From the NCBI RefSeq assembly GCF_000221185.1, contig NC_015865.1, positions 1,674,001-1,738,000 of the forward strand: 64,000 bases of DNA, written 5' to 3'. Positions 1-9,109 of this stretch are shown here, one piece after another (positions within the stretch are counted from its first letter, which is position 1; every line of letters starts with the position of its first letter). The stretch is from Thermococcus sp. 4557. GTDB lineage: Archaea; Methanobacteriota_B; Thermococci; Thermococcales; Thermococcaceae. The notes beneath the pieces were generated by a model. That model was not told the origin of the DNA, searched no databases, and saw only the letters and a program-made list of their open reading frames with translations. Both the position numbers and the translations under genes were made by a program.

Positions 1-12
1 GCGAGAGGTTTT

Positions 13-1518
13 GTGTTTCCAAGCGCTACCTCTAGGGTCAAATACAGAGAATGGGGAGAAACTACCCCATTTAGATATACACTATTTAAAAAATCTGTGG
101 ACTTTTCAGAGGCATGCTTTTCGTCTGATACTCTGTTTTTTGGTCCGCCTGCGCTTTTTGATAGTGTAACTTTCGAAAGCCATGTATATTTTAATGACTC
201 CAACTTTAGAGAAGCCAGGTTTTGTAAGGTCAAATTTTTCAAAGGAGTTAATTTCGAAGGAATTGAATCTCATGGAAGAATGATCTTCGAAGAATGTCAG
301 TTTGTATCCGGGCAGAAAATCAATGATGTACTTGATGTTAGATTTAAGGGGGCGAACTTCTATGGCCCTGTGATATTTGATCATTGTGTATTTACCACAG
401 ATATAAACTTTGAAAGTGTTCATTTTCATTCTGATGCTATTTTTGGAGATGAAGAAATGTTATTTAGGTCTAGGGAGGAATATCCTGGGGGATTTCCATT
501 TAAAACTCATGCTTCAGAATTTCATGCTGAAATGGATTTCCACAATTCTGAATTTAAAGGAAATGTTAATTTTGAATCTTGCATCTTTGATAAAAAGGTT
601 AATTTTCAGTATTGCTTGTTTAGTGAGGAGAGAGGAGAGACGAATTTTTCAAGATCAAGGTTTAAGGACACTTCCTTGTTTGATTCTGCCCAGTTTAGAA
701 ACGTCAGCTTTAACTCCGTGGTGTTTGAGAAGGATGTGAGTTTCAACAATGCAACCTTTCACGGTGATACAACCTTTGAAGGCTCTGTCTTTGAAAGAGT
801 GGCAAGCTTTGTTAATACAGGGTTCTATGATGAATTAAGCTTTGCCAACTGTGACTTCAAAGAGGGGGCCGACTTTTTGGGGAAGTTGAAGAACGAAACT
901 GATACATCCCAACTCTGGAACTTTTTCAAGTCTCGTTTTTCAAACATTCAAGCTCTAATCGAAGTTGCTCGTGTTCAGCGCCTGAGTTTCGAAAAAGAAG
1001 GCAAACGCGACGAAGCCGACAGAATGTTCGTCCTTGAAATGCGTGCCAAGAGGAAACTTCGTCTTCTAAATTCAAAGGAACATCTAGCCGAATCTAGAGG
1101 ACTCAGTAAACTAAAGGCATATTTTGGGTATCTTGGAACGTGGCTCGGTGTTCAAACTGAAAAAGTCTTAGCGGATTGGATAACGCAATATGGAACAAGC
1201 TGGCGTAGGATTTTAATATCATCAGGAGCCGTCATTGGCATTATAGGATTTGTTTATTGGATTCTTTCAATGTTCTCCGAGAAAGTCTTTCTTGGAATTC
1301 CTGTTGGCACGATTTACACTTGTGAACACTGTGCAACTGGTGGAATTTTGGGCTTTCTTAACGCCCTCTACTACTCCCTTGTCACCTTCACCACCCTCGG
1401 CTACGGCGACATGCATCCGACCGGCTGGCTCAAAGCCCTCAGTGCGATCGAAGCCCTGACCGGGGCCGTCTTCATGGCGCTCATCGTCGCGGTCATAGCT
1501 CGTAAGTGGATGCGCTGA
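13..1518 (+). CDS. Pentapeptide-repeat protein fused to a two-TM potassium-channel pore
   Basis: Residues about 20-300 are phenylalanine-rich repeats with F at roughly five-residue steps, the pattern of Pentapeptide_3-type right-handed beta-helices. A linker (about 300-395) leads to two membrane segments (about 397-420 and 475-498) bracketing a pore loop with the filter TLGYGD, so this looks like a K+-selective Ion_trans_2 pore with a large soluble N-terminal domain. A CEHC pair lies in the turret loop. The frame is open to base 1, so GTG at 13 may not be the real start and the gene may begin outside the window. The repeat part is strikingly AT-rich, whereas the last 150 bases have the GC-rich codons of the neighbours. 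The channel call is from the filter motif; gating ligand and function are unknown. Confidence 0.8.
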   Translation: MFPSATSRVKYREWGETTPFRYTLFKKSVDFSEACFSSDTLFFGPPALFDSVTFESHVYFNDSNFREARFCKVKFFKGVNFEGIESHGRMIFEECQFVSGQKINDVLDVRFKGANFYGPVIFDHCVFTTDINFESVHFHSDAIFGDEEMLFRSREEYPGGFPFKTHASEFHAEMDFHNSEFKGNVNFESCIFDKKVNFQYCLFSEERGETNFSRSRFKDTSLFDSAQFRNVSFNSVVFEKDVSFNNATFHGDTTFEGSVFERVASFVNTGFYDELSFANCDFKEGADFLGKLKNETDTSQLWNFFKSRFSNIQALIEVARVQRLSFEKEGKRDEADRMFVLEMRAKRKLRLLNSKEHLAESRGLSKLKAYFGYLGTWLGVQTEKVLADWITQYGTSWRRILISSGAVIGIIGFVYWILSMFSEKVFLGIPVGTIYTCEHCATGGILGFLNALYYSLVTFTTLGYGDMHPTGWLKALSAIEALTGAVFMALIVAVIARKWMR

Positions 1519-1576
1519 ACCTAAGGTTAAAGCCAACTTTTTATACCTCCTCACCCTTCTCCCTCCGGTGGTGCTC

Positions 1577-2896
1577 ATGAAAATCGTCGTTGTGGGTTCT
1601 GGCACAGCCGGAAGCAACTTCGCGCTGTTCATGCGCAAGCTCGACAGGAAGGCCGAGATAACCGTCATCGGAAAGGAGGGGACCATGCAGTACTCCCCCT
1701 GCGCCCTGCCGCACGTCATCAGCGGCACCATCGAGAAGCCCGAAGATGTTATCGTCTTCCCGAACGAGTTCTACGAGAGGCAGAAAATCAACCTCATGCT
1801 CGGAACGGAGGTCAAATCCATCGACCGCGAGAGGAAGGTCGTGATCACCGATAAGGGCGAGGTTCTCTACGACAAGCTCGTTCTGGCGGTTGGCTCCAAA
1901 GCTTTCATCCCGCCGATAAAGGGCGTCGAGAACGAGGGAGTCTTCACCCTCAAGAGCCTCGACGACGTGCGCAGGATCAAGGCCTACATCGCCGAGAGGA
2001 AGCCGAAGAAGGCCGTCGTCATCGGTGCTGGTTTAATCGGTCTCGAAGGGGCCGAAGCCTTCGCGAAGCTCGGCATGGAGGTCCTGGTCGTCGAGCTTAT
2101 GGACCGGCTCATGCCGACGATGCTCGACAAGGACACCGCCAAGCTCGTCCAGAAGGAGATGGAGGGGCACGGCGTCTCCTTCAGGTTTAACGAGGGAGTC
2201 AGCGAGATCATCGGCAGTCCCGTCGAGGCGGTTAGGATAGGCGACGAGGAGGTTCCAGCCGACCTCGTTCTCGTCGCTACAGGCGTGAGAGCCAACACAG
2301 ACCTCGCAAAGGCGGCCGGGCTTGAGGTGAATCGCGGTATAGTCGTGAACGAGCACCTCCAGACCAGCGATCCGGACATATACGCGATAGGCGACTGCGC
2401 AGAGGTCATCGACGCGGTAACCGGCGAGAGAACGCTCAGTCAGCTGGGAACGAGCGCGGTGAGGATGGCGAAGGTTGCCGCTGAACACATAGCCGGAAAG
2501 GACGCCTCCTTCAGGCCGGTCTTCAACACGGCGATAACCGAACTCTTTGGCCTCGAGATAGGCACCTTCGGAATAACCGAGGAGCGGGCGAAGAAGGCGG
2601 GGGTTGAGATAGCCGTCGGCAAGTTCAAGGGCTCCACCAAGCCGGAATACTATCCGGGTGGAAAGCCGATAACGGTCAAGGTTATCTTCAGAAAGTCAGA
2701 CAGGAAGCTCATCGGAGCGCAGATAGTCGGCGGCGAGCGCGTCTGGGGCAGGATAATGACCCTCTCCGCTCTGGCACAGAAAGACGCGACGGTGGAGGAC
2801 GTCGTTTATCTCGAGACCGCCTACGCCCCACCGGTGAGCCCGACGATAGACCCGATAACCGTTGCCGCCGAAATGGCCCTCAGGAGGTTCCGCTGA
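1577..2896 (+). CDS. FAD/NAD(P)-dependent disulfide oxidoreductase, CoA-disulfide reductase / NADH oxidase family
   Basis: Predicted cytoplasmic flavoprotein of about 439 residues. The N-terminus has the FAD-binding GSGTAGS; a single redox Cys lies in SPCALPH, where this family has its CoA-disulfide/NADH oxidase active-site Cys. An NAD(P)-binding GAGLIGLEGAEAF is near residue 155, the FAD-binding AIGDCAE near 275, and a C-terminal dimerisation domain follows. In Thermococcales such enzymes act as NAD(P)H oxidases, CoA-disulfide reductases or NAD(P)H:sulfur oxidoreductases; sequence alone does not separate these. ATG 1577 is chosen over GTG 1568/1571 because GGTGGTG stands just in front of it. 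An AT-rich stretch with tttttatacc at about 1539-1548 upstream is a plausible promoter. Confidence 0.85.
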   Translation: MKIVVVGSGTAGSNFALFMRKLDRKAEITVIGKEGTMQYSPCALPHVISGTIEKPEDVIVFPNEFYERQKINLMLGTEVKSIDRERKVVITDKGEVLYDKLVLAVGSKAFIPPIKGVENEGVFTLKSLDDVRRIKAYIAERKPKKAVVIGAGLIGLEGAEAFAKLGMEVLVVELMDRLMPTMLDKDTAKLVQKEMEGHGVSFRFNEGVSEIIGSPVEAVRIGDEEVPADLVLVATGVRANTDLAKAAGLEVNRGIVVNEHLQTSDPDIYAIGDCAEVIDAVTGERTLSQLGTSAVRMAKVAAEHIAGKDASFRPVFNTAITELFGLEIGTFGITEERAKKAGVEIAVGKFKGSTKPEYYPGGKPITVKVIFRKSDRKLIGAQIVGGERVWGRIMTLSALAQKDATVEDVVYLETAYAPPVSPTIDPITVAAEMALRRFR

Positions 2897-2982
2897 GCGC
2901 TTTTCTCTCTTCTTCATCTTTCGGTTGAAACATCAACAAAGTTTAAGTGTTCTCCCAACAACTTGGGTTTTAGGTGATGGAT

Positions 2983-4728
2983 ATGAAGGTGGACGAGAGG
3001 GATAAAATACTGCTCGGTCTTGGAACTGGGGTGCTGCTGGCCTCGTCCCTCAGGGTCTTTGTGGCCGGAGCGTACTCAAGTCTGGAGAAGACTTTCTTCT
3101 ATGGAATGAACTTCCCATCCGGACTGGGAATTCTCCTGCTCCTTCTGGCCGCCTTTCTCGTGGGGAGAATTGCCCGGAAGGGCGGAGCGGCAATAATGGC
3201 GGCCTACGCCCTCGCACTCCTCGCCACCGATGCCACGGAGTACGTCCATCTATTAGCGGCCTTCGCCCTGCCCGTTGCGCTCGCCCTCGTCAAGGAGCTT
3301 GACGTCAAGTACCTCGCCATGGGTCTCGTGGCGGACCTCTCGCTCCGCGTGCTGGCCGTTGGAGCCGAACCGGCCGACTTCCCGTACACGAGGGTTGTTC
3401 TGGCGCTCTTCCTGCTTCTAGGAGCTTATGCTCTCTGGAAGGAACCGGGAACGCTCAAGAAGCCCGGCTTCGGTCTCTACGCCTTCGCGGCCTTGCTCGA
3501 ACTGGGGCTGATTTACCCCAACGCGGTGATGCGCTACTCCGGAATGACGGTCTATTACCTTCCGGGGTTCGTGGGTTTCTCCCTGCTCCTCGCCCTGGCG
3601 ATACTGCTCGGCCCGTACCTCGCGAGGAAGCCGACGGTCGCGATGGCGCTCCTGATAATCGGCTCGGCGAAGCTCTTCCTCAAGCCCCTCTCGCTGGTGG
3701 GTCTCCCAATAGCTCTCGCCTCTGCCATCGCCCTCGTTGAGAACGCGAAGGGCAGCAGAGGGGGAGTCATCGGGGCCGTTTACCTGTTCCTCGTCGCCAC
3801 GCTCGCCCTCGGAGCCTACGTCGGCAGGGACATAGGCCTGCCCTTCATGGAGGACAGGCTTGAGGCCCTCATTCTGGTTGTATCTGTCATCTACGCCCTC
3901 AGCGCCTACAGGAAGAGCGCCGAGGTAAGCCTTCCGAGCGTAAAGGAGATTGCTGGTCCACTCCTCGGCGTTGTGGTGGCCTCGGTCATCGTCCTCGCCC
4001 TCTTCAACGCGGGACCGACCTACGTCGAGGCCAAGAAGGACGTTCTCGTGTGGACCTACAACGTCCACCAGGGATTCGGGCCGTACGACGGAACGTTCAA
4101 CGGCTACGAGGTTGTGAACCTTCTCGCCGAGCAGAAGCCCGACGTGTGGCTCGCCCAGGAGGTCGTCGGGGGAATGATAGGCAACGGCTACCAGGACGTT
4201 CCGCTCTTCGTCTCGGCCCACCTCGGCTACGCCTACGAGTACAAACCGGCCGTCGAGGGAACCTACGGAATAGCGGTCTTCTCCCACTGGCACATGGAGA
4301 CGGAAAGCGAACTCAACCTCGAGAGCGTCGGCCAGGCGAGGCCGGCCCAGAAGGTCTCCATTGAGGAGCTTGGAATAACGGTGGTGAACGTCCACATGGG
4401 ACTCAGTGAGGAGGAAAGGGCAATGCAGGCAGAGGAATTACTTAAGTTTGCCGAGGCCTCGCCGGTGGCCCAGGTGATAGCCGGCGACACCAACGCCGAG
4501 CCGGACGAGAAGGCGATAGAGATACTCACCCGCGACTACCGCGACGCCTTCCCCGAGAGGCCGCCCTACACGTTCCTCTGGGAGCGCAACGGCGTGGTCG
4601 ATAAGGAGAACATCGACTACATACTGCTCAAGAACGGCTGGCCGGCCGAGGTTAAGGACCACGGCTGCCTCTGCGACGTCCTCGTGTCCGACCACAGGCC
4701 GGTGTGGGCGGTCATTGAACTGCCGTGA
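2983..4728 (+). CDS. Multi-pass membrane protein with C-terminal endonuclease/exonuclease/phosphatase domain
   Basis: The first ~345 residues are a run of about 10 hydrophobic segments. The last ~230 residues are an EEP (DNase I-like) domain: WTYNVHQGF at its start, QEVVGG with the metal-binding Glu, [16 protein letters not shown], and SDHRPVW at the end, so the catalytic Asn, Glu, Asp and His positions appear present. EEP enzymes cleave phosphodiesters in nucleic acids, phosphoinositides or sphingolipids; fusion to a membrane domain suggests a lipid or membrane-linked substrate, as in eukaryotic CWH43-like proteins, but that is inference. ATG 2983 is 6 nt after AGGTG; ATG 2977 overlaps the Shine-Dalgarno. 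The next gene (kptA) follows by 31 nt. Confidence 0.8.
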   Translation: MKVDERDKILLGLGTGVLLASSLRVFVAGAYSSLEKTFFYGMNFPSGLGILLLLLAAFLVGRIARKGGAAIMAAYALALLATDATEYVHLLAAFALPVALALVKELDVKYLAMGLVADLSLRVLAVGAEPADFPYTRVVLALFLLLGAYALWKEPGTLKKPGFGLYAFAALLELGLIYPNAVMRYSGMTVYYLPGFVGFSLLLALAILLGPYLARKPTVAMALLIIGSAKLFLKPLSLVGLPIALASAIALVENAKGSRGGVIGAVYLFLVATLALGAYVGRDIGLPFMEDRLEALILVVSVIYALSAYRKSAEVSLPSVKEIAGPLLGVVVASVIVLALFNAGPTYVEAKKDVLVWTYNVHQGFGPYDGTFNGYEVVNLLAEQKPDVWLAQEVVGGMIGNGYQDVPLFVSAHLGYAYEYKPAVEGTYGIAVFSHWHMETESELNLESVGQARPAQKVSIEELGITVVNVHMGLSEEERAMQAEELLKFAEASPVAQVIAGDTNAEPDEKAIEILTRDYRDAFPERPPYTFLWERNGVVDKENIDYILLKNGWPAEVKDHGCLCDVLVSDHRPVWAVIELP

Positions 4729-4759
4729 GGTTTTTTATTTCCCTCTCCCACTTTTCTCC

Positions 4760-5299
4760 ATGCCGCCGAGGGTCAAGGTTGGCAGGCTGATGGCCTACAT
4801 TCTCCGCCACTCGCCGGAGGAGTTCGGGCTTAAACCCGACGTTGAGGGCTTTGTGCCGCTGAGCGAACTCGTCAGGGCGCTCCGAACGGTTTACCCGGAC
4901 GTTACCGAGGATTTTGTGTGGGAGATCGTCGAGAGGGACTCCAAGGGGCGCTACGAGATAAGGGGGGATAAAATCCGCGCCCGCTACGGCCACAGCTTTC
5001 CAGTCTCTTTGAACCACGAGGAGGACAGGGAGTCGAGGGTTCTCTACCACGGCACGCCGAGGAGGAACCTTGAGAGGATTATGCGCGAGGGACTCAAGCC
5101 GATGAGGAGGCAGTTCGTCCACCTGAGCACGAGCAGGAGCGAGGCCCTCGAAACCGGCAGGAGACACGGAAAAGATGTGGTTCTGCTAATCATAGATGCG
5201 GAATGCCTGAGGAGAAAGGGTTTAAGGGTTTACAAAGCCGGAAAGAACGTGAGGATAGTGGAGAAAGTCCCGCCTGAGTGCATCACCCTGGCAGTTTGA
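4760..5299 (+). CDS. kptA: RNA 2'-phosphotransferase Tpt1/KptA
   Basis: About 179 residues, the usual size for the family. The start [19 protein letters not shown] corresponds to the conserved family N-terminus with the LRH motif, followed by the helix-turn-helix-like lobe and then the ADP-ribosyltransferase-like lobe with LYHGT, HLST and a run ending in VLLIIDA. Tpt1 transfers an internal RNA 2'-phosphate to NAD+, giving ADP-ribose 1''-2''-cyclic phosphate and nicotinamide. In archaea its substrate is less clear, since splicing there uses RtcB. The longer open frame from 4715 would overlap the preceding gene and lacks family similarity, so ATG 4760 is preferred. The 3' end overlaps the converging MFS gene by 17 nt. 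Confidence 0.92.
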   Translation: MPPRVKVGRLMAYILRHSPEEFGLKPDVEGFVPLSELVRALRTVYPDVTEDFVWEIVERDSKGRYEIRGDKIRARYGHSFPVSLNHEEDRESRVLYHGTPRRNLERIMREGLKPMRRQFVHLSTSRSEALETGRRHGKDVVLLIIDAECLRRKGLRVYKAGKNVRIVEKVPPECITLAV

Positions 5300-6518
5300 G
5301 GGCCAAAACGAATGCCAGCCCGAGGGGAATCAGTGTGCTGACGAAGTTCAGCGTGAAGCTTATTCCAGAGAGGTAGCCCCCGATTAGCGGCCCTACCACC
5401 CAGCCGAGGCTCATCATGGCGTTTAGAAGGCCCATCGCCTGGCCGCGTTCGCTCACCTTCACCCTCTCGGCGACGTAGGTGGAGGATGAGTTCAGCGTCA
5501 TCGACCACTTCACGCCCGAGATGAAGGCGACGGGGAGCATCAGGTAGATGTTCTTCGCGAAGGCGTAGCCGAGGAAGGCTATACCGTAGCCGGCTATGGA
5601 GAGCAGGTAGAAGTTCCTGGCGCCGTGCCTGTCTATCAGCTTCCCGATGTAGTAGCCGCTGAGGGCAGCCGCGAGGGAGTCTATGCCGAAGAGAATCCCG
5701 ACCCACTCCTCGCCGAAGGTCTCGCCGAAGTAGACCGAGACCACCGAGTAGACCTGCCCACTCGCTATCATCGCCAGCAGGACGCTGAGGTAGAACAGAC
5801 CAAGCTCGCCCCTCATGAGCTTCCCGAGGGCTGTTTTCCTGACCGTCACCCTTTCGCTCTCCCTTCCCTCCTGGGGGATAAGGAGCAACCTGGGGGCCCT
5901 CCTCCCCCTCGGCCTCTCGCGCATGGCCAGGGCTATCGCAGTGGAAATCACCAGCAGGACACCTGAGAACACGAATATCCCATCTATCCCAGTTCTCTTC
6001 ACGAGGAAGCCGCCGAGGAAGTTGCCCACCATGAAGCCCGAGTTCTCGACGGTGGAGAAGATACCGTAGGCCGAGCCTATCCTCGTGGATAGCTCCGCTA
6101 TGAGGGCAGACTTGGCCGGCATCATCGCCGAACCCAAAGCTCCCTGGGCCGTTCTGAGGGCGAGGAGGGCGAGGGGAGTGGATACGAGCGCCATTGCTGT
6201 GTAGAACACGCCGGTCGAAAACAGACCGAGGGCTATGAAGCCCTTCCTGTTGCCGGTCGAGTCCGACAGCCAGCCGAATGGGTACTGGAAGACCGTCGAG
6301 GTCAGGTTGAAGGCAACGCTCAGGAGGCCGACCATCAGCATCGTTCCGCCGAGGAGGCGCATGTAGACGCTCAGGTAGGGGAAGGCCATTCCGAAGGCGA
6401 CGTTGGCGAGGAACATGGAGACGGCTAACAGGAGGACGTTCTTCCTCTTCACCTTCAGCCTCCTCAGCTTCCCCGCCTTCTCCCTGCGTCCCTGGAGTAC
6501 CGTCAGCTCCCTCCTCAT
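5283..6518 (-). CDS. MFS transporter
   Basis: About 411 residues with 12 predicted membrane segments and the MFS motif-A-like loop [11 protein letters not shown] after TM2, and a second half starting near residue 220. The central cytoplasmic loop is basic ([12 protein letters not shown]). The substrate cannot be named; family relatives export drugs or carry sugars. Two starts are possible. ATG 6518 sits about 27 nt from TTTTATAAG and would be leaderless. GTG 6452 has a strong AGGAGG 6 nt upstream and would remove a basic 22-residue extension. It is divergent from the C69 peptidase gene and converges on kptA, with a 17-nt overlap at the stops. Confidence 0.85.
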   Translation of the reverse strand: MRRELTVLQGRREKAGKLRRLKVKRKNVLLLAVSMFLANVAFGMAFPYLSVYMRLLGGTMLMVGLLSVAFNLTSTVFQYPFGWLSDSTGNRKGFIALGLFSTGVFYTAMALVSTPLALLALRTAQGALGSAMMPAKSALIAELSTRIGSAYGIFSTVENSGFMVGNFLGGFLVKRTGIDGIFVFSGVLLVISTAIALAMRERPRGRRAPRLLLIPQEGRESERVTVRKTALGKLMRGELGLFYLSVLLAMIASGQVYSVVSVYFGETFGEEWVGILFGIDSLAAALSGYYIGKLIDRHGARNFYLLSIAGYGIAFLGYAFAKNIYLMLPVAFISGVKWSMTLNSSSTYVAERVKVSERGQAMGLLNAMMSLGWVVGPLIGGYLSGISFTLNFVSTLIPLGLAFVLALKLPG

Positions 6519-6542
6519 CGGCCGGCCCTAACGGAAAGCCTC

Positions 6543-6551
6543 TTATAAAAC
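6543..6551. promoter_or_regulatory. Bidirectional TATA box
   Basis: The 60-bp gap between the divergent MFS (start 6518) and peptidase (start 6579) genes holds ttataaaac. Read in either direction it is an acceptable archaeal TATA box, about 25 nt from the minus-strand ATG and about 30 nt from the plus-strand ATG. This fits one promoter region serving both genes. Confidence 0.5.
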
Positions 6552-6578
6552 TTCTCCCAATGATTCACGGGTGAAACC

Positions 6579-7853
6579 ATGTGCGATATTCTCGTGGCCA
6601 CTCCCGAGGCCACCAGGGAGGGAACAACTCTCTTCGCCAAGAACAGCGACCGCGAGCCGAACGAGGCTCAGGTACTTGAGTTCATACCGAGGACCAGGCA
6701 CGAGGAGGAGAGAGTCCGGTTAACCTATGTGGAGTTCCCGCAGGTGAAGGAGACCTACGCGGTAATCCTCTCCCGCCCCTGGTGGATGTGGGGGGCAGAG
6801 ATGGGTATGAACGAGTTCGAGCTGGCGATAGGCAACACCGCGGTCTTCACGAAGGTCAAGGTGCCGGAGAAAGGAATAACCGGAATGGACATGATACGCC
6901 TCGCCCTTGAGAGGACGAAGAGCGCGAGAGAGGCTCTGACATTCATAACCGGCATCGTTGAGCAGGGTTTGCAGGGTGGAAACGGGAGCAAAAGCCACAA
7001 GCTCTACTACTTCAGCTCCTTCATAATAGCCGACCCCAAGGAGGCGTGGGTTCTTGAGACGGTTGGGAAGGAGTGGGCCGCAAAGAAAATCGAGGGTGTT
7101 TACTCCATCTCCAACGCCCTCACGATAGAAGGCGACTGGGACATGGCATCCGAGGGCGTCGAGAGGCTCGCGAGAAAGGGTTCTTTCAGCTTTGCGAGGC
7201 ACTTCTCGGACCGCTTTTACACCCACTTCGCCCACGGCAGGGAGAGGAGGGCCTTCACGCTGAAGAAGCTGAAGGAACGTGAGGGCGAGATAACGCTCGA
7301 GTACATGATGTCCCTTCTTCGCTCCCACTCCTTTGAGCCCTACCGCCCGGAGAAGGGCTCGATGAGGGACATATGCATGCACTACGGCGGCCTAACGAGG
7401 CCATCTCAGACTGCCTCTTCTCAGGTTTCCGAGCTTGGAAAGGGCCTCCACTGGTTCACGGGTACTTCAAACCCCTGTCTGAGCATCTTCAAGCCGGTGA
7501 CCTTCGAGGGCGGCCTCCCAGACCTCGGAAAGGAACCCACCAACCGCTACGATCCCGATGCATACTGGTGGCGCTTCGAGGCCTTCCACAGGAGGTTCCT
7601 GACGAACTACCGCACCTACATCGAGGACTTCGCCCGCGAGAGGGATAGACTGCAGGCCGAGATAGTGGAGAAGGCAAGGGAGATTGAGAAGACGCCGGAG
7701 GATTTGAGAGCTTTGACGGAATGGGCCTTCAGAGAAGAGGCCAAACTCCTCGAAAGGTGGGAGAAGATTGTGAAGCCCGGAAGGCTTCCCCTCCTCTTCG
7801 GGCGGAGCTGGAGAAAGGTTAACGAGGAGGCAGGACTCAATCTGGAGGGTTGA
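6579..7853 (+). CDS. C69/secernin-family peptidase (N-terminal nucleophile dipeptidase)
   Basis: About 424 residues beginning MCDILVATPEATREG. Cys2 directly after the start Met is the expected Ntn-hydrolase nucleophile, freed by Met removal, and FAKNSDREPNEAQ is the typical following strand of the U34/C69 family. Further family-like motifs are NTAVFTKV, GNGSKSH, TSNPC and a helical C-terminus. Members are amino dipeptidases or secernin-like proteins of unknown substrate. A GGGTGA Shine-Dalgarno precedes the ATG. The stop abuts the GH1 gene, whose ATG lies 2 nt downstream, so the two are probably co-transcribed. Confidence 0.85.
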   Translation: MCDILVATPEATREGTTLFAKNSDREPNEAQVLEFIPRTRHEEERVRLTYVEFPQVKETYAVILSRPWWMWGAEMGMNEFELAIGNTAVFTKVKVPEKGITGMDMIRLALERTKSAREALTFITGIVEQGLQGGNGSKSHKLYYFSSFIIADPKEAWVLETVGKEWAAKKIEGVYSISNALTIEGDWDMASEGVERLARKGSFSFARHFSDRFYTHFAHGRERRAFTLKKLKEREGEITLEYMMSLLRSHSFEPYRPEKGSMRDICMHYGGLTRPSQTASSQVSELGKGLHWFTGTSNPCLSIFKPVTFEGGLPDLGKEPTNRYDPDAYWWRFEAFHRRFLTNYRTYIEDFARERDRLQAEIVEKAREIEKTPEDLRALTEWAFREEAKLLERWEKIVKPGRLPLLFGRSWRKVNEEAGLNLEG

Positions 7854-7855
7854 AG

Positions 7856-9109
7856 ATGCTCAGGTTTCCGGATGGATTTCTCCTCGGAACGGCAACGTCT
7901 TCCTACCAGATAGAGGGCGACAACGTCTGGAGCGACTGGTGGTACTGGGCTGAAAAAGGAAAGCTTCCCCCCGCCGGAAAGGCCTGCAACTCCTGGGAGC
8001 TGTACGAGAAAGACATCGAACTGATGGCCGGGCTGGGCTACAGGGCCTACCGCTTCTCCATCGAATGGGGACGGGTCTTTCCGGAGGAGGGAAGGCCGAA
8101 CGAAGAGGCCTTAATGCGCTACCAGGGCATCATCGACCTTCTCAACGAGAACGGGATTACCCCTATGCTCACGCTCCACCACTTCACCCTGCCCACGTGG
8201 TTCGCCCTCAGGGGTGGCTTCGAAAAGGAGGGTAACCTCGAGTACTGGAGGAGCTACGTTGAGATGATAGCCGACAACATTGAAGGGGTTGAACTAATAG
8301 CGACGTTCAACGAACCGATGGTCTATGCGGTCGCTTCCTATGTGGAGGGTATGTGGCCGCCCTTCAGAAAAAACCCGCTGAAGGCGGAGAGGGTCGCGGT
8401 AAACCTGATTAAAGCCCACGCCATCGCCTACGAGATCCTTCGCGGCAAGTTCCGGGTCGGGATAGTGAAGAACCGCCCGCACTTCATTCCGGCGAGCGAT
8501 TCCGAGAGGGATAAAAAGGCGAGGGACGAGATAGAGTACACCTTCAACCGTTCTATACTGGACGGAATCCTGACCGGGAGATTCAGGGGTTTCATGAGGA
8601 CCTTCGACGTTCCCGCGAGCGGCCTCGACTGGCTCGGGATGAACTACTACAACATCATGAAGGTCAAAGCTGTGAGGAACCCGCTCAAACGCTTCGCCGT
8701 TGAGGACGCCAACGTGGGCAGGAAAACCGATATGGGCTGGAGCGTCTACCCACGGGGCATCTACGAGGGGCTGAGGGCCTTTTCGGAGTACAACCTTCCG
8801 CTCTGCGTCACCGAAAACGGCATAGCGACGCTCGACGATGAGTGGCGGGTGGAGTTCATAGTCCAGCACCTCCAGTACGTCCACAGGGCCTTGGAAGAGG
8901 GCATCGACGTTAGGGGCTACTTCTACTGGTCGCTCATAGACAACTACGAGTGGGCCGAGGGTTTCAGGCCGCGCTTTGGGCTGGTAGAAGCCGACTACGA
9001 GACCTTCGAGAGGAGGCCTAGGAGGAGCGCCCACATCTACGGCGAAATCGCGAAAAATGGGGAGATAGATGACGAACTGCTTGGAAGATATGGGATATCA
9101 GGTGGCTGA
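7856..9109 (+). CDS. Glycoside hydrolase family 1 beta-glycosidase
   Basis: 417 residues, GH1 (beta/alpha)8 barrel. TFNEP carries the general acid/base Glu and VTENG the nucleophile Glu; LHHFTLP and FYWSLIDNYEW are other GH1 signatures. The sequence closely resembles, from memory, the short membrane-associated Pyrococcus horikoshii GH1 enzyme (BGPh, about 423 aa), which prefers alkyl-beta-glucosides, rather than the ~480-aa soluble beta-glycosidases. ATG 7856 is chosen because GGAGGGT stands 6 nt before it; TTG 7850 overlaps that site. It probably forms an operon with the peptidase upstream. The stop overlaps the converging MFS gene by 12 nt. Confidence 0.92.
   Translation: MLRFPDGFLLGTATSSYQIEGDNVWSDWWYWAEKGKLPPAGKACNSWELYEKDIELMAGLGYRAYRFSIEWGRVFPEEGRPNEEALMRYQGIIDLLNENGITPMLTLHHFTLPTWFALRGGFEKEGNLEYWRSYVEMIADNIEGVELIATFNEPMVYAVASYVEGMWPPFRKNPLKAERVAVNLIKAHAIAYEILRGKFRVGIVKNRPHFIPASDSERDKKARDEIEYTFNRSILDGILTGRFRGFMRTFDVPASGLDWLGMNYYNIMKVKAVRNPLKRFAVEDANVGRKTDMGWSVYPRGIYEGLRAFSEYNLPLCVTENGIATLDDEWRVEFIVQHLQYVHRALEEGIDVRGYFYWSLIDNYEWAEGFRPRFGLVEADYETFERRPRRSAHIYGEIAKNGEIDDELLGRYGISGG

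Noticed and set aside
3418-4395. 325-codon minus-strand frame opposite the EEP membrane protein
   Set aside because: Composition typical of an antisense shadow (Glu/Gly/Arg/Val-rich), no start signal, while the plus-strand frame has catalytic motifs.
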